Below, piece by piece: positions 45,145 to 57,000 of a stretch of DNA of 64,000 nucleotides (the first letter of the stretch is position 1; each line of letters starts with the position of its first letter). Under the pieces are notes generated by a model that was not told where the DNA came from, did no database searches, and saw nothing but the letters and a program-made list of their open reading frames with translations. Origin of the DNA: Taxillus chinensis (taxonomy: Eukaryota > Streptophyta > Magnoliopsida > Santalales > Loranthaceae); assembly GCA_023512835.1 (NCBI GenBank), contig CM042085.1, positions 47,602,189 through 47,666,188 on the forward strand, given 5' to 3'. The position numbers and the translations under genes are program-made.

Positions 45145-48100
45145 TGTCATCACCCGTTTTTGACCGGGCTCGTACTGGCTTTTGTGAAAGGACTCCATGC
45201 TAGGTCATTTTGTTGATCCTAGAGTCATCCCTGCACAAGGCTCGTACAAACCATTAAAGAGAAGAAAAACACAGAGTCGCCACCAAACAAATTAGAGGTG
45301 TGATTGGGCACCTAAAGAAAGGTCTACGGTTCCAGAGAATTAGGTTCGGGAGTCGGTTACGTGTGGGGAAGGAAGAAAAACTCTTGCACCCCCACAACGC
45401 CCACAATTGGTACCTAGTCTTGATCTATGGGTGTTTGCTTGCATTATTCAGAAAGAAGTTATTTTTTTATATTTTTTTATTTTTGAAAAAAGGAGAGTTT
45501 TTAGGATCTAGGCCTTAAAACAACAAAAAGATTTTACAGCAAATAAAAAAGAAATACATTCTAATTTTAGAAAAAGAATGTGGGATCTAGGCCCATGTGA
45601 CAAGATTGCATTTCTTTTTAGAAAACAAAAGTGATTTTCTTTTTTAGAAAAGAAAACAAAAATCATTTGAATTCAAATATGAGAATACTACCACAATTGA
45701 TATCGGCCCAGGCAGACTAGGATATGAGCATCTAGGACTCAACCCTCATGACCGTCCAGGCCTTATTTTAATTTTTTCTAGAAAATGTACTCTTTGCTTG
45801 TCCTTTTTAATTTTTGAAGAAAAAGGAATGAGACTTAAAAGAGAAACCGTTTCACTTCAAAACATTTGAGAAAAGAAGTTTTAACGGTTTTAAATGTAAA
45901 ACAGATTAAAGAGAAGAACCTGGGTGATCTTTTTGTGACCGAACTTGGAGATCTTCCTCCAAAAGTCTCCCTGAAAATAAAAGGTTAGAAAGAAAAATGC
46001 AGCTTCCTTCCCCGCTTTAAGCCTTCAATTTCCACGTTTCCGAATGCTCCCTCCTTGGCTTGGAACGTTCCCTTTAGGTGCTTGAAGATAAGTATATCTT
46101 TCTCTGATTTTTCTTCTCTCTAAATAATATCCTCTGATGCGTGATAATTCCCTCTGATACTTGATAATCGATGCCTCCCTTGTCTGCCTCTTGGGACAGT
46201 ATATTTATAGGCGTGTAGAAGAGTATCCGTTGGCTAGGCATTAATTGCACCCTTTACAATTCCAATAAGTCAAATGTGATGTCCCGAGAACCTCATTATG
46301 GCTCCTCGTTCTTGTGTCTGAAAATAAATAAATCACTTGGGATTTATTTTAATATTCCACTGTATCTAGACGCTTTGGCGAGTAAGGGCTGAATGCACTT
46401 CGGGTGTATTGGCTCCGCTGAGAATTAATAGTTATGCGGTCTCTAGGGTCAATTGTGAGGTCCCGAGGAAAATGACATTTAATTATAGAGGCCTCCCGTC
46501 CCTATGCTTGAAAATGGAGTCCCAAGGCACTGTTTGTAATTAATGCACTTGAACAAAATGATTTTTGGAGTCCCGATGCTTTGAAGTCACTGCTAGGCCT
46601 GTAGAGGAGCTATTCGGAGTTTTTCCGGATTTGTTGGCCGATTTCCACATCAATGGGTCCTTATTCCGCACTAATGAGCTTATTCCGCATCAATGGGCTT
46701 AGCTCGTATTTGACCAAGTTTGACCTCCGGATCTGGGCTTATTCCGGATCAGTGGCCTTATTCCGCATCAATAGGTCTTTATTCCGCACTAATGAGCTTA
46801 TTCCGCATCAATGGGCTTAGCTCGGATTTGACCAAGTTTGACCTCCGGATCTGGGCTTATTCTGGATCGGTGGCCTTATTCCGCATCAATAGGTCCTTAT
46901 TCCGCACTAATGAGCTTATTCCGCATCAATGGGCTTAGCTCGGATTTGACCAGGTTTGACCTCCGGATTTGGCCTTATTCCGCATCGATGGGCGTAGTCT
47001 GATTTGACCATATTTGACCGCCGATTTGGGCTTATTCCGGATCAGTGGGCTTAGCCTAGATTTGACCATGTTTGACCGCGGATTTGGGTTTAGTCCGCAT
47101 CAATTAGCTTAGCCTGGATTTCTTACTCCGGATTTGACCAAGTTTGACCGCCGGATCTGGGCTTATTCCGGACTAGTGGGCTTAGCTCGGATTTGACCAA
47201 GTTTGACCACCCGATTTGGGCTTATTCCTAATCGATGGGCTTAGCCTGGATTTGACCATATTTGATCGCGATTTGGGTTTAGTCCGCATCAATTGGCTTA
47301 GCCCGGATTTGACCAAGTTTGACCACGGATTTGGGTTTATTCTGCATCAATTGGCTTAGCCCGGATTTCTTACGGATTTGACCAAGTTTGACCACCGGAT
47401 TTGGTCTTAGTCCGCATCAATTGGCTTAGCCCTGGATTTTGACTAAGTTTGACCGCGGGGCTTAGCTGAATTGACCAAGTTTGATTTGGGCTTAGTCCGG
47501 ATTTGACCAAGTTTGACCACCGGATTTGGGTTTCCTCAAAAATTCCGTGTGTGGGCTTGGTCGCCTGGATTTGACCAAGTTTGACCGCGGATTTGGGTTT
47601 ATTCTGCATCAATTGGCTTAGCCTGGATTTTTTACTCCTGGATTTGACCAAGTTTGACCGCGGATTTGGGCTTAGTCCGCATCAATTGGCTTAGCCCGGA
47701 TTTGACTAAGTTTGACCGCCGGATTTGGGTTTATTCCGCATCAACGGGCTTAGCTCGGATTTGACCAAGTTTGACCGCCTGATTTGGGCTTAGTCCGGAT
47801 TTGACCAAGTTTGACCACCGGATTTGGGTTTCCTCAAAAATTTCCGTGTGTGGGCTTGGTCGCCCGGATTTGACCAAGTTTGACCGCCGGATTTGGGTTT
47901 ATTCTGCATCAATTGGCTTAGCCCGGATTTCTTACTCCGATTTGACCAAGTTTGATCAGCCATTTGGGCTTAGTCCGCATCAATTGGCTTAGCCCGGATT
48001 TGACTAAGTTTGACCGCGGGATTTGGGTTTATTCCGCATCAACGGGCTTAGCTCGGATTTGACCAAGTTTGACCGCTTGATTTGGGCTTAGTCCGGATTT

Positions 48101-49277
48101 GACCAAGTTTGACCACCGGATTTGGGTTTCCTCAAAAATTTCCATGTGTGCTTGGTTGTAGGATTTGACCAAGTTTGACCGCCGGATTTGGGTTTATTCG
48201 TTGGCTTATCCCGGTTTCTTACTCGGTTTGACCAAGTTTGACCATTGGATTTGGGCTTATTCAATTGGCTTAGCCTGGATTTGACTAAGTTTGACCGCCT
48301 GGATTTGGGTTTATTCCGCATCAACGGGCTTAGCTCGGATTTGACCAAGTTTGACCGCCTGATTTGGGCTTAGTCCGGATTTGACCAAGTTTGACCATCG
48401 GATTTGAGTTTCCTCAAAAATTTCCGTGTGTGGGCTTGGTCACCACGTGGTGCCTCTACTTGGGATTCCTTAGGCCTCTCTTTTTTCACTTGCTTTCTAA
48501 GGAGAGTGTCTTTGTATATATACTGGGCGAAGGAGAAGCAAAACTGGCAATGTGGGACAAACATGCATATGAAGAACCAAAATTCGTGGAAAATTGGCAG
48601 ATTTCTGGGGCAACTTCAAAAATTCATAACTTTCTCCACAGAGCTCGGATTAGAGCCAAATTTGTCTTGTTTTTCTCTAAATTCTGTTATCTATCTTATG
48701 AAAGTGGAATCACTCCAAAAGGATCAGCCATTTAGGAGAAAAGTGGGAAATACCGCATAGAGGTACATGATAAAATGAGCATTCTACCCGTCCGATTCAA
48801 AAATTCATAGATAATTGCACAGAACTTGGATTACCCTAAAACCAGTTGGAGATGATAGATAAAGATGTTATCTAACTAATTCAATTGACTTTATTCAGAT
48901 CTAATAAGTATTGAGAAAGTTATTGGCAAAATAGTGCGCTGCGCACTGGCTGTCTCCCACAAATTTGTACAAGGTTTGGTTGCCAACTTTGAAAAATCAT
49001 AACTAATTGAATACAGCCCAGAATATTCTCAAACCAATTGGAAATGATAGATAAAGATGTTATATAATCAATGCAATTGACTTTGTTGGATTACGACAAG
49101 TATCGGGGAAGTTATTAATAAAATAGCGGGCTGCCCACCGATTGTCAATAGCCATTTCATTTCTCCTCGGAATCAAGTGTGGTTAAGTGCGTTATTCTCC
49201 GAATGTCATCCTCTATCACTTAGTGGTCCTTTGTCAAGTATGGTTGCGATCTAACCTGGTCAAAATGGGGTACAACA
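45145..49277 (-). repeat. 5' LTR of element B (4133 bp)
   Basis: Minus strand from TGTTGTACCCC (49277) to GGGTGATGACA (45145). About 920 bp longer than the 3' LTR because of the longer W-box array. The TATA box is at 46202-46209. Confidence 0.9.
46640..48400 (-). repeat. Expanded W-box tandem array in U3 of B 5' LTR
   Basis: About 27 units with paired TTTGACC boxes, against about 12 in the other LTR. From about 47480 a higher-order block of roughly 280-300 bp is repeated about three times; each block contains TTTCCTCAAAAATTTCCGTG, which occurs only once in the shorter LTR. This shows array growth by block duplication. Confidence 0.85.
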
Positions 49278-50373
49278 TCGATTCCATACAATACCGGAAC
49301 AACTTTGACTGTCTCCTAGTCTGTCTTCCACACTACAATGGTGCATAAGCGATAGCTCCCCAAGGGCCTAGCAAGGGAACCCAGTTGTACTCACCACAAC
49401 CGTATGTCATAGAGTACCTTGGCATCCAGGGAGCAATCCAGACGATGTCTTCTTCCTTTAAGTCCTACAGCTTTTTTCTTCCGTCTTCCACTCCTTTGGG
49501 CGTAATCCACTTACCGAGCAGGATGTCCAATAGTGTGGTATAAGGTAACTGGTATACCGGTGTGAAGTTGGGGACAAGACAGGGAGGTGTCCCTTCAGCC
49601 AAGTGCGAAAAAGTTGTAAGTATCCAGTGGAACTGTCCAGAACCACGAGTTCTCAAATCAGAAGGGGAACGGATAGTTTCTACTAAGATAGCCGGGGTGG
49701 GATCACAACCTTGCACCACTTGTCGTACCAAGTCAATGACTGCCATGTCTACATATGCCGAGATGCGCGGAAAAATGACTAACCCGTAGATGGCTAGAGT
49801 CAAAAGCCGGTGAAATCCTGTTTCCGTAGTAGTCGACATAACCTCCTGGATAGTTTCCCATGATAGCTGCTCTCGCCCCTTGCGGTTTACTAGAAAAGGT
49901 GCTCTCCAAATGGGGACCTCCATCATTTCAGTAAAAGCTCTTCGTCCCGCCATTCTTGGATCAGGTAAGTAAACGTTCCTTCGGTGATCTTCTGGTATGT
50001 CAAGCAGTCTTCTATATTCTTCTACAGTAGGAACAAGGTCAATACCGTTGAAGTCGAAGCATTTACGCCTTGGCTCCCAAAAGTGAAGTGCAGCTTGAAG
50101 CATGTCTCTATCAACTGGTAGGTTGGTTAAAAGCAGTAGATCACCAAATTGTCGGGCATAAGCAATCTTTCTTTCATCCGTCCACTGACTCCATTTGGCT
50201 CGTAACTCATTAGTGAAGTCTTGTGAAAATTCTACTGTGACCCGGTCTGCCTTGTGCAACTCTCCCGGTGGAAAGTCTCCTAGACGGCGTTGGATTTCGC
50301 TAGATGCTTGAGCCACCTTAGTAGCAGTCTCCTTCTCCCATATCCCCTCTAAGAGATGACTAAATGTTGCCAT
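49278..50373 (-). pseudogene. N-terminal gag region of A (DUF7745-like), cut by B
   Basis: The 302-aa frame 49465-50373 begins MATFSHLLEGIWEKETATKV. It contains FTNELRAKWSQWTDERKIAY, LQAALHFWEPRRKCFDFNGI, DLVPTVEEYRRLLDIPEDHR, LAIYGLVIFPRISAYVDMAV, SGQFHWILTTFSHLAEGTPP and YTTLLDILLGKWITPKGVED. This matches the plant DUF7745 family found in long gypsy gags. After a frame break near 49465 the domain continues (IVWIAPWMPRYSMTYGCGEY, WVPLLGPWGAIAYAPL) to 49278, where B is inserted. The rest lies at 36960-37087. Its biochemical role is not known to me. Confidence 0.8.
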
Positions 50374-51001
50374 GCACCCTATATGAATGACGTGGTATGC
50401 AATATGGAAGCGTTAGGAGAGCAAAAAGAAATATATACAGAATAAACAAATAAACAAATATTGATACTTTAAACAAACAAGGGATGTCTTAATGCAGCTA
50501 CCCTGCAAAACCAAGGTTAGCATGGCATGCTCAGTCATACAACATGTGGGTCGGTGTGCTCCTAATGGGCCATGATTTCTCATCCTATCTTATTCGTTGG
50601 TCTCCAAGCTTCCTCTCTAGAGGGCTCCGTACACCATGGGATTTACTGAAGGGGGGCCTTAAAAGGACGTGCCTTAAAAGGACCTCAAGCCTGAGTGAGG
50701 AGTCCAGGGTCCCTTCACGGATAATGATCAACGCTCGGGGCACCCTAATAAACCTCGCTAACCTAAACTGTGATAGAAACCCGGGTAGAAGGTTTATGCA
50801 TGAATGCGACGAATTTAGGGAAAGCGGTAAAACACGACTATCATGGTATCAAAGCGCGCAAATCAAAACTATCATACAACGGTGCGAGAAACGCAGTAAA
50901 TAAATCGATTAAATAAAAAAATGAAAGAATGAAAGAATAAAAACAAAGTAAAACAAAGAACAAACCTCCTAATCCTAATCCTAGGCCTAACTCTCTAAGT
51001 G
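50374..51001 (-). other. 5' leader of A
   Basis: Non-coding, A-rich leader from PBS to the gag start. Nothing recognisable; a weak frame at 50544-50903 on the + strand is not taken as a gene. Confidence 0.6.
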
Positions 51002-51019
51002 TCCCCAGCGGAGTCGCCA
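51002..51019 (-). other. Primer-binding site of A (tRNA-Arg)
   Basis: Minus strand TGGCGACTCCGCTGGGGA, complementary to the 3' end of plant tRNA-Arg(ACG) (TCCCCAGCGGAGTCG plus CCA) as I recall it. It lies 2 bp from the LTR at 51022. Confidence 0.85.
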
Positions 51020-52264
51020 ATTGTCATCACCGGATTTCGTTCAGGAGGGAAACCGCTTTGGGGTGCGGTTCCCCCCAACCTCCATCCGAATGGTGAAAAA
51101 TACGGAGTCGCCACCAACTGTTTTTGGGGTGCGATTGGCCACCTAAACGAAAAAATTAATTTACGCCGCTTGGGGAAGCGCTCAGGAGTTGATTACGCGT
51201 GGGGAAGGACTAGCACCCCCACAACGCCCTTCCGGTACCTCTCTTAGGATTTTGGAGGTTTCTAATTTGTTTTAATTATGTAACCTAAAATTAATTAGCT
51301 TAAAGGTGATTTTAAATTTACATACGCCCTAAAGGTCTACCCGTTTTTATTTTCTAGGTTAGTTGTTGACGTTGGAATTAAATTCAATTTCTTATAAGTG
51401 TCTAAAGGGAATCCTAGTAATTCAATTTGTCCAATTTTATTTCTATATCCTTTATTAAAGTTGAAAATTAAATTCAATTTAGTCCTAAACATTTAAAAGA
51501 GGTCTAACAATTTGAGTTTTTACTTTCATGTCTACCTTTGTTGTCCAAGTTAAGAAATAAATCTAATGTACTCATAAATCTCTAAAGGAAAGCCTGTGGT
51601 TTATTCTAAGGGAAAATCAAAGTTAAATTTTTTTCACACGCTATTAAAGATAAAAAGCACCAAAATCTAAGTATTAGAAATGTTTTAAGCACATACTAGA
51701 ATTAAACCAAGATGAGCTAAAAGGATTTTTATTTCTTTTAAAAAGAAAACAAAAGGACAAATAAAAAAAACAATTGAGTTTAAAAAATGTGTTTGCTTGC
51801 TTGCCTTTTTTTTGTTTTTTAAAAGGTTTTTTTTTTTTTTTTTTTGAAAGGTTTTTTTTTAAACGTTTTTTATATTATTTGTCTAATTTTTAGAAAAGGA
51901 AAAGGAAAAAAAAAACTAGATGCAAAAATAATAAACACAAGTGAGGTGTGTGATGATGTGTCGTCCAAGACAAAGCTTACCCCTTTTTTTCTCTTGTTTT
52001 TTTTTTTTTTGCCCTTTTTTTTTTGGCTTTCTCTCTTTTTTCTTTTTTCTTTTTTTTTTCTTTTTGGCTTTTCCTGTTTGTTTTTTTTGATGGTGTACAT
52101 ATTACAATGGTGTTTGTACAATCTTTAATTACAAACCCAAATCTAACAAGTTGTCCTATGGCTAAAAATGATAAAAAAAAAACACAACTAGCATTCTTTG
52201 CACATGATTTAACGGGATTAGAGTAGTTTGAGCTATCATCACTTGGGGGAACTCATCCATCCAG

Positions 52265-52919
52265 GGCCATTGGCTATAAATGAACCAAATGTTCATGAAC
52301 AAGCTCGCGTTCGCCTCGATAAAAGATCATTCATGTTCGTTCGTTAAGGAATAGTGTCGTTCGTGAACGGTTCGCGAACATCATTGTGATATTCGTGAAT
52401 ATGTTCGCGAACGTTCACGAACAAGTGTTCGCAAACAATTCATAAATATTGTTCGTATTCGCAAAATTATTTATGAATAAAAAACTAAAAAATCATTTAA
52501 TATGTATAAAAGTTATTTTATTAAATATAATATATATGTTTTTGATTTATTTGTTTATTATTACTATTATTATAATATTTTCGTGAACTATATATAACAA
52601 TTGTTTAAACATATTAAACAAAGATAATATAGCCTAACATTTAATTAATTATACTTTTTTTGAATAAGTTTATGATATTGATTCTTTTTGTAGATTTTTA
52701 CGATTTTATAATTATGTTCGTAGAACGTTCTGGAACAAGTTTTGTGAACACATGTTCGTGAACGTTCGTGAACCGTTCGTGAACAAAAGAGTAATGTTCG
52801 TGAACAGTTCGTGAACATCATAATTTAAGGCTCGTGTTCGGTTCGGTTCGTTAATGAATAGTAATGAACATGTTCGAACACCTTACTACTCGGCTCGGCT
52901 CGGTTCGTTTGCAGCCCTA
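52265..52919. mobile_element. hAT-like non-autonomous element in A 5' LTR (655 bp)
   Basis: Absent from the other A LTR, where the text reads straight from CATCCATCCAG to CCGCCAAGC. Ends are imperfect inverted repeats: AGGGCCATTGGCTATAAATG left; the right end on the other strand reads AGGGCTGCAAACGAACCGAG. Subterminal parts are full of GTTCGTGAAC, GTTCGCGAAC and GTTCATGAAC palindromes; the centre (52490-52720) is AT-rich and non-coding. AGGGCTGCAAACGAACC-type ends occur in plant hAT MITEs. An 8-bp target duplication is not visible, so superfamily and exact ends are tentative. Confidence 0.7.
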
Positions 52920-54237
52920 AGCGCCAAGCACGCCCAACAAACACCAACAAATATAGCACAAACCACAATGAAAGAAATAGGGAAGTGAGAAGCATAACGC
53001 AATAACAATTGATAATACAAAAAAAAACGTACAAACAAACAAGCAAACCCATTATGGGAAAATAAATAACGCAAACCCGATGTGGGGAAACAAACAACGC
53101 AAACTCAGCATAACTCAGTATCAAAATAGACAGACTGAAACTAAGAAAAGGAAAGTGCTGCCAGAAACAGGGAGCAACCAGATAATAGCCTAGCAGAAAA
53201 CCAGATTAAAACCCTCACGCATTTGGAAGACCATACTGGAGGTTTAAAAGCTGATCAAAACACTCACACATTTTGAAAACCATCAGTGCACACACAATGT
53301 AAAAAGCCAATCAAAGCACTCCAAACGGGTTAAGGTGTATGAGTCACGACCCAAATCACACATTCATATAAAAAAACTGACATTCCTTGTTCGTGGCTTA
53401 CATTTATGAAAACACAAAGGGGGAACACAAACATGCGGGAGCCGAATTTGAAAGCACACACAGAAAAGAAGTGATAAAAAGCAAGCTCTATCCACGTCCA
53501 GTCAACACAACAGAAGCAATCATATTCAACCTATGAATTAACTAGCTCCCTTCAAGACGAGAACTCACGCAAAATGTATCGAGATCCACAGGGGCTCGAA
53601 CAGCATAGATAACATCAATCGATATTCATAAAAACTTAGACAAGACAGCAAGTAAACAAAGCATTACCAAAAGAAGAAATGTTGCCGAAGACGTGTGTCC
53701 TCTTCGATTCAGCACCCGTACCCTCGTACACGAGCTAATACCCCCGTTATTGACCGTCGACCGGACGATGGCAAGTGGCGAACAATGGCAGATACGAACC
53801 GGGAGCCTCCGTGCCGTCTGGATGTCTTCGCGCCTTCGGTGTTTCCCGTGTTGCCTCCTTGGTGCTTCCGTTTAACTATGGTAGTGTAGTAGAATGGTCT
53901 CGATGATCCTCCACCTCTCTCCTGGTGGCCGTGGGTCGGATGGCAGACGCAGATGCACCACCATAGCGTCGATCGAGTCCAGCTCCACGGTGACCAGCAG
54001 GTGGTGTGCCAGCAAAAAGGGGAAGGATGGGCGTCTGGTTTCGGTGCTGTGGAAAAAGGAAAAGGCTTAGGATATGAGGAGGGGTCGATGGCCGGCAGTG
54101 AAGTCCGGCCAGAGGCAGGGTGGTTTCGGGTGAGGTTGTTTTGGTTTTGGAGGAGGCGAGAGAAGATAAAGAAAGTGATGCGTTTTGTGTTTTTTTGTTC
54201 AGCCAGCCAGAGGGAGCAGAGAGGAAGAAGAGAGGGG

Positions 54238-54244
54238 TTTTATA
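54238..54244 (-). promoter_or_regulatory. TATA box of A 5' LTR
   Basis: TATAAAA on the minus strand, in the same context as at 24471-24477. This copy would drive the element. Confidence 0.5.
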
Positions 54245-54595
54245 GGCGAGGCGATTAGGGTTTGAAAGGAGGGGGGAAGAGGTGCCGTTGAATCAGCCAT
54301 GGGTTAGTGCTGCCGGGTGAGGGGTTAGGTTTGAGAGAGAAGGGAGAACCACGGTTTTAACCATGGTTGAGTCCGGCTGGCTGGAGTGGTGAGTTGGCGC
54401 GGTGGTCCAGGTGGTCCTCCGAGATCCCGGCGGCTGTTGCGTGGCTCGACGATGGAGACGAGGTTGGGGAAGGAGAGAGGGGGAAGACAACAACGGGGCA
54501 GGTGATGGAGATAAGGGAGACGAGCGAGTTGTGTGGCCGCCTTTTTTTTTTGTTTTTATTTTTATTTATTATTTGTTTTTGGTTTTTTTGTTTTT

Positions 54596-54639
<44 letters not shown>

Positions 54640-55350
54640 TATTTTGTATTTCATATTTTGTTTTTTGAAAACCCAGTAAAAAGGTGACACGTGGATGGAG
54701 AGGTGGGCGGGAAAGTAAAAGAAAAGCGGAAAATATGTTGTTTTGGGATTTTAACTGATGCCTTTCGGTTTTTGGGATCGATAGGACGACCCGGACTTCA
54801 AAACATTTGGGAAAAATTATTTCTGGACTTGGGGCGTCGTGACGAGCGACCCCATGTCAATTTTATTTGAAAACGAGCTCATTTTTACGGCAAGCCTGTA
54901 CTGAGATTATCTATTATCGCAAAACGTATTTATTTTTAATTTTTGTCGAAGAAGCCCCGGGAGCGAATATATACAATATATATGTCAAAATTCTCATAAT
55001 GACGAGTAGGATGAGATTATGAGGTTCGTGACCTGATCTGGAGCTCGTGTGAAAGATCAATTACCGTTTTGACCCCCGATGGCGGCCCGAACGCCGTTTT
55101 GACTATATCTTCTTCGTTTGACCTGAGAATTGAGCGCGGTCAATTGCGTTGATCCTCAAATTAAATTTTCTGTCGCCCAGGACTGATTCTCTGGCATTTG
55201 GAAGCCTTTCGAATAATTTCTTGAAATCGGGCATTTGCGGCTCAATGGTCACGACTCCGTCGTTCTGTAAAATTTCAACAAATCGGGGTGGCATCGAAGA
55301 AAATTGAATTTGATAAAATATGTCCAACCCGGACAAATTAGGGTCCAACA

Positions 55351-56032
55351 GAAGAGAAGTGGAACTATCAGTCGACCCCTCTACCTCAATACATGCTCTG
55401 CATCTTCAGTCCAATCAGAAGATGCCTGCCCAGTCTGAATCCTGTCCCTGATGACCTCACAATCAACATCCCCCACTGATCCTCTATGAACCTATGCTGC
55501 AACTTAGGGATTGCGACAATAACATTGAGGGCCCCCTGTCCCCCACTTGGTCACCATCTCGCAACCTCATCGCCGCCAACCGGCCCATTATTTCCCATTC
55601 CTTAATGGCACAATGGGCAACCACGGCCCCGCTCTTCCTACTCGGAGCATCTCCCACCACATTACCCTTGCCAGGGGTATACAAGATATCAAACCGAAAT
55701 CGCGCAAGTACTCCACCCACCGCCTCGCCTAAGGTTCGGTCTCGCCGAGAAAAGATATCTCGCAAGCTCTTGTGGTCCGTATACACCACAAACTTCTCCC
55801 CAAGGAGATAATGCTGCTAGCTCTTAAGTGCAACGATCACCGCCGCCAACTCCAAATCATGCGTGGGATAGTTCCGCTCATGTGGCCTCAATTGCCTAGA
55901 TCCATAAACAATCACTTGCCGAGCCTGCATCAACACACAACCAAGTCCCACCCCTGGAAGTATCACAATACACCTCGAAAGGCACACCCTCCCGTGGAAG
56001 AATCAAGATAGGTCTTGAGGTCAATCATGCCT
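55351..56032 (-). pseudogene. Integrase start and RNase H of D
   Basis: 55351-55480 carries the upstream part of the integrase, cut by A after SLQ. 55484-55789 (101 aa) reads [57 protein letters not shown]: the C-terminal half of the gypsy RNase H. The N-terminal half ([25 protein letters not shown]) lies in other frames up to 56032. The first GAAGA of 55351 is the target duplication of A. Confidence 0.83.
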
Positions 56033-57000
56033 TCAACTCCATGAAAGCACTCTCACAAGCATCGACCAAACAAAAGGAACTCCCTTCTTGGTCAGGTTCG
56101 TCATAGGAGCTGCCAACCTAGAAAAATCCTCCACGAACCTCCGATGGTAGCCTTGCCAAACCAAAAAAGCTATGAATCTCAAACACAATCGTGGGCCTCT
56201 TCCACGACATAATCGCCTCAATCTTCTCTGGATCCACTGTGATACCCTCCGAAGATACCACATGCCCCAAGAAGTGCACCTGTTGCAACCAGAAGTCACA
56301 TTTCATGAACTTCGCGTACAATCGATGCTTTCGCAAGGTCTACAACATAACCTGCAAATGCTCCTCATGCTCCCTCTTGGTCGCTGAATAGACCAAGATA
56401 TTGTCGATGAATACCACAATGAACATATCTAAATACGGAGCAAATACCTGGTTCATCAATCCCATAAAGATCGCCTGGAGCATTCGTGAGCCCAAACGGC
56501 ATCACAAGCCACTCATAATGCCTAACGACAACCGAACGCGGTTTTAGGGATATCTACCTCCCTAACCCTCAACTGATGATATCCAGACCTCAAGTCTATC
56601 TTGGAAAACAACCTCGCACCACGAAATTGATCAAACAGGTCATCGATCCTCGGCAATGGGTACCTGTTCTTCACAGTCACCTGGTTCAGCTTCCGGTAGT
56701 CGATACACAGCCGAAGCGAACTATCTACCTTCTTGGCAAACAACACTGGAGCGCCCCACGGTGAGCTACTCCGCCTGATAAAGCCTCGTGCCAGTAGATC
56801 ATCTACCTACCTCTTGAGCTCCCTAAGCTCTGTCGGTGCCATCCTATAGGACACTAACCTGATCGGTGTTGTCCCTGGCAACAACTCGATTGAAAACTCT
56901 ACCTCCCTCATGGGTGGCAAATTGACCAAGTCCTCGGGAAACTCATCCGGAAACTGATCTACAATGGGTGGCAAAAACAGCCTTCCCCCCTCTCCTCCTA
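56033..57000 (-). pseudogene. pol: Reverse transcriptase of D with altered catalytic motif
   Basis: 56522-56746: [55 protein letters not shown] (first catalytic Asp) and TAFGCR. Further down, about 56425-56390, the catalytic motif reads [11 protein letters not shown], where E has [11 protein letters not shown]: the second Asp is Asn. Thumb motifs [20 protein letters not shown] lie at 56118-56336. 56807-57004 is the N-terminal FPEDLVNLPPMREVEFSIEL. Frame breaks occur near 56520, 56340 and 56800. Even with frames corrected, the Asn would be expected to abolish polymerisation. Confidence 0.9.

Larger units (their letters stand above)
37088..49277 (-). mobile_element. Ogre-related LTR element B, gag only (non-autonomous)
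   Basis: LTRs 37088-40299 and 45145-49277 run TG...CA, with PBS next to the right LTR and PPT next to the left, so it reads on the minus strand. It is inserted in the gag gene of A with flanks TCCAT (37083-37087) and TCGAT (49278-49282), a one-mismatch target duplication. The 4.85-kb interior has one gag gene (43497-44378) and a long 3' UTR with a minisatellite. No protease, RT, RNase H or integrase motif is visible. PPT and PBS resemble those of A, so pol from an A-like element could have moved it (inference). Confidence 0.88.
21819..55350 (-). mobile_element. Tat/Ogre-type Ty3/gypsy element A, containing element B
   Basis: LTRs 21819-25579 and 51022-55350 are flanked by a perfect 5-bp target duplication GAAGA (21814-21818, 55351-55355) inside the D integrase. 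PBS matches tRNA-Arg; PPT is next to the left LTR, so it reads on the minus strand. Order: PBS, leader, DUF7745-like gag N-terminus, gag, protease, RT, RNase H, archaeal-type RNase H, integrase, 3' UTR with minisatellite, PPT. The second RNase H and very long body are marks of the Tat/Ogre group. Without B (12.2 kb) and the apparent duplicated stretch it is about 20 kb. Confidence 0.93.
51022..55350 (-). repeat. 5' LTR of element A (4329 bp)
   Basis: Collinear with 21819-25579 apart from a 655-bp insertion at 52265-52919 and small length changes in T tracts. The T run at 54597-54638 is the longest in the window. TATA box at 54238-54244. Confidence 0.9.
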
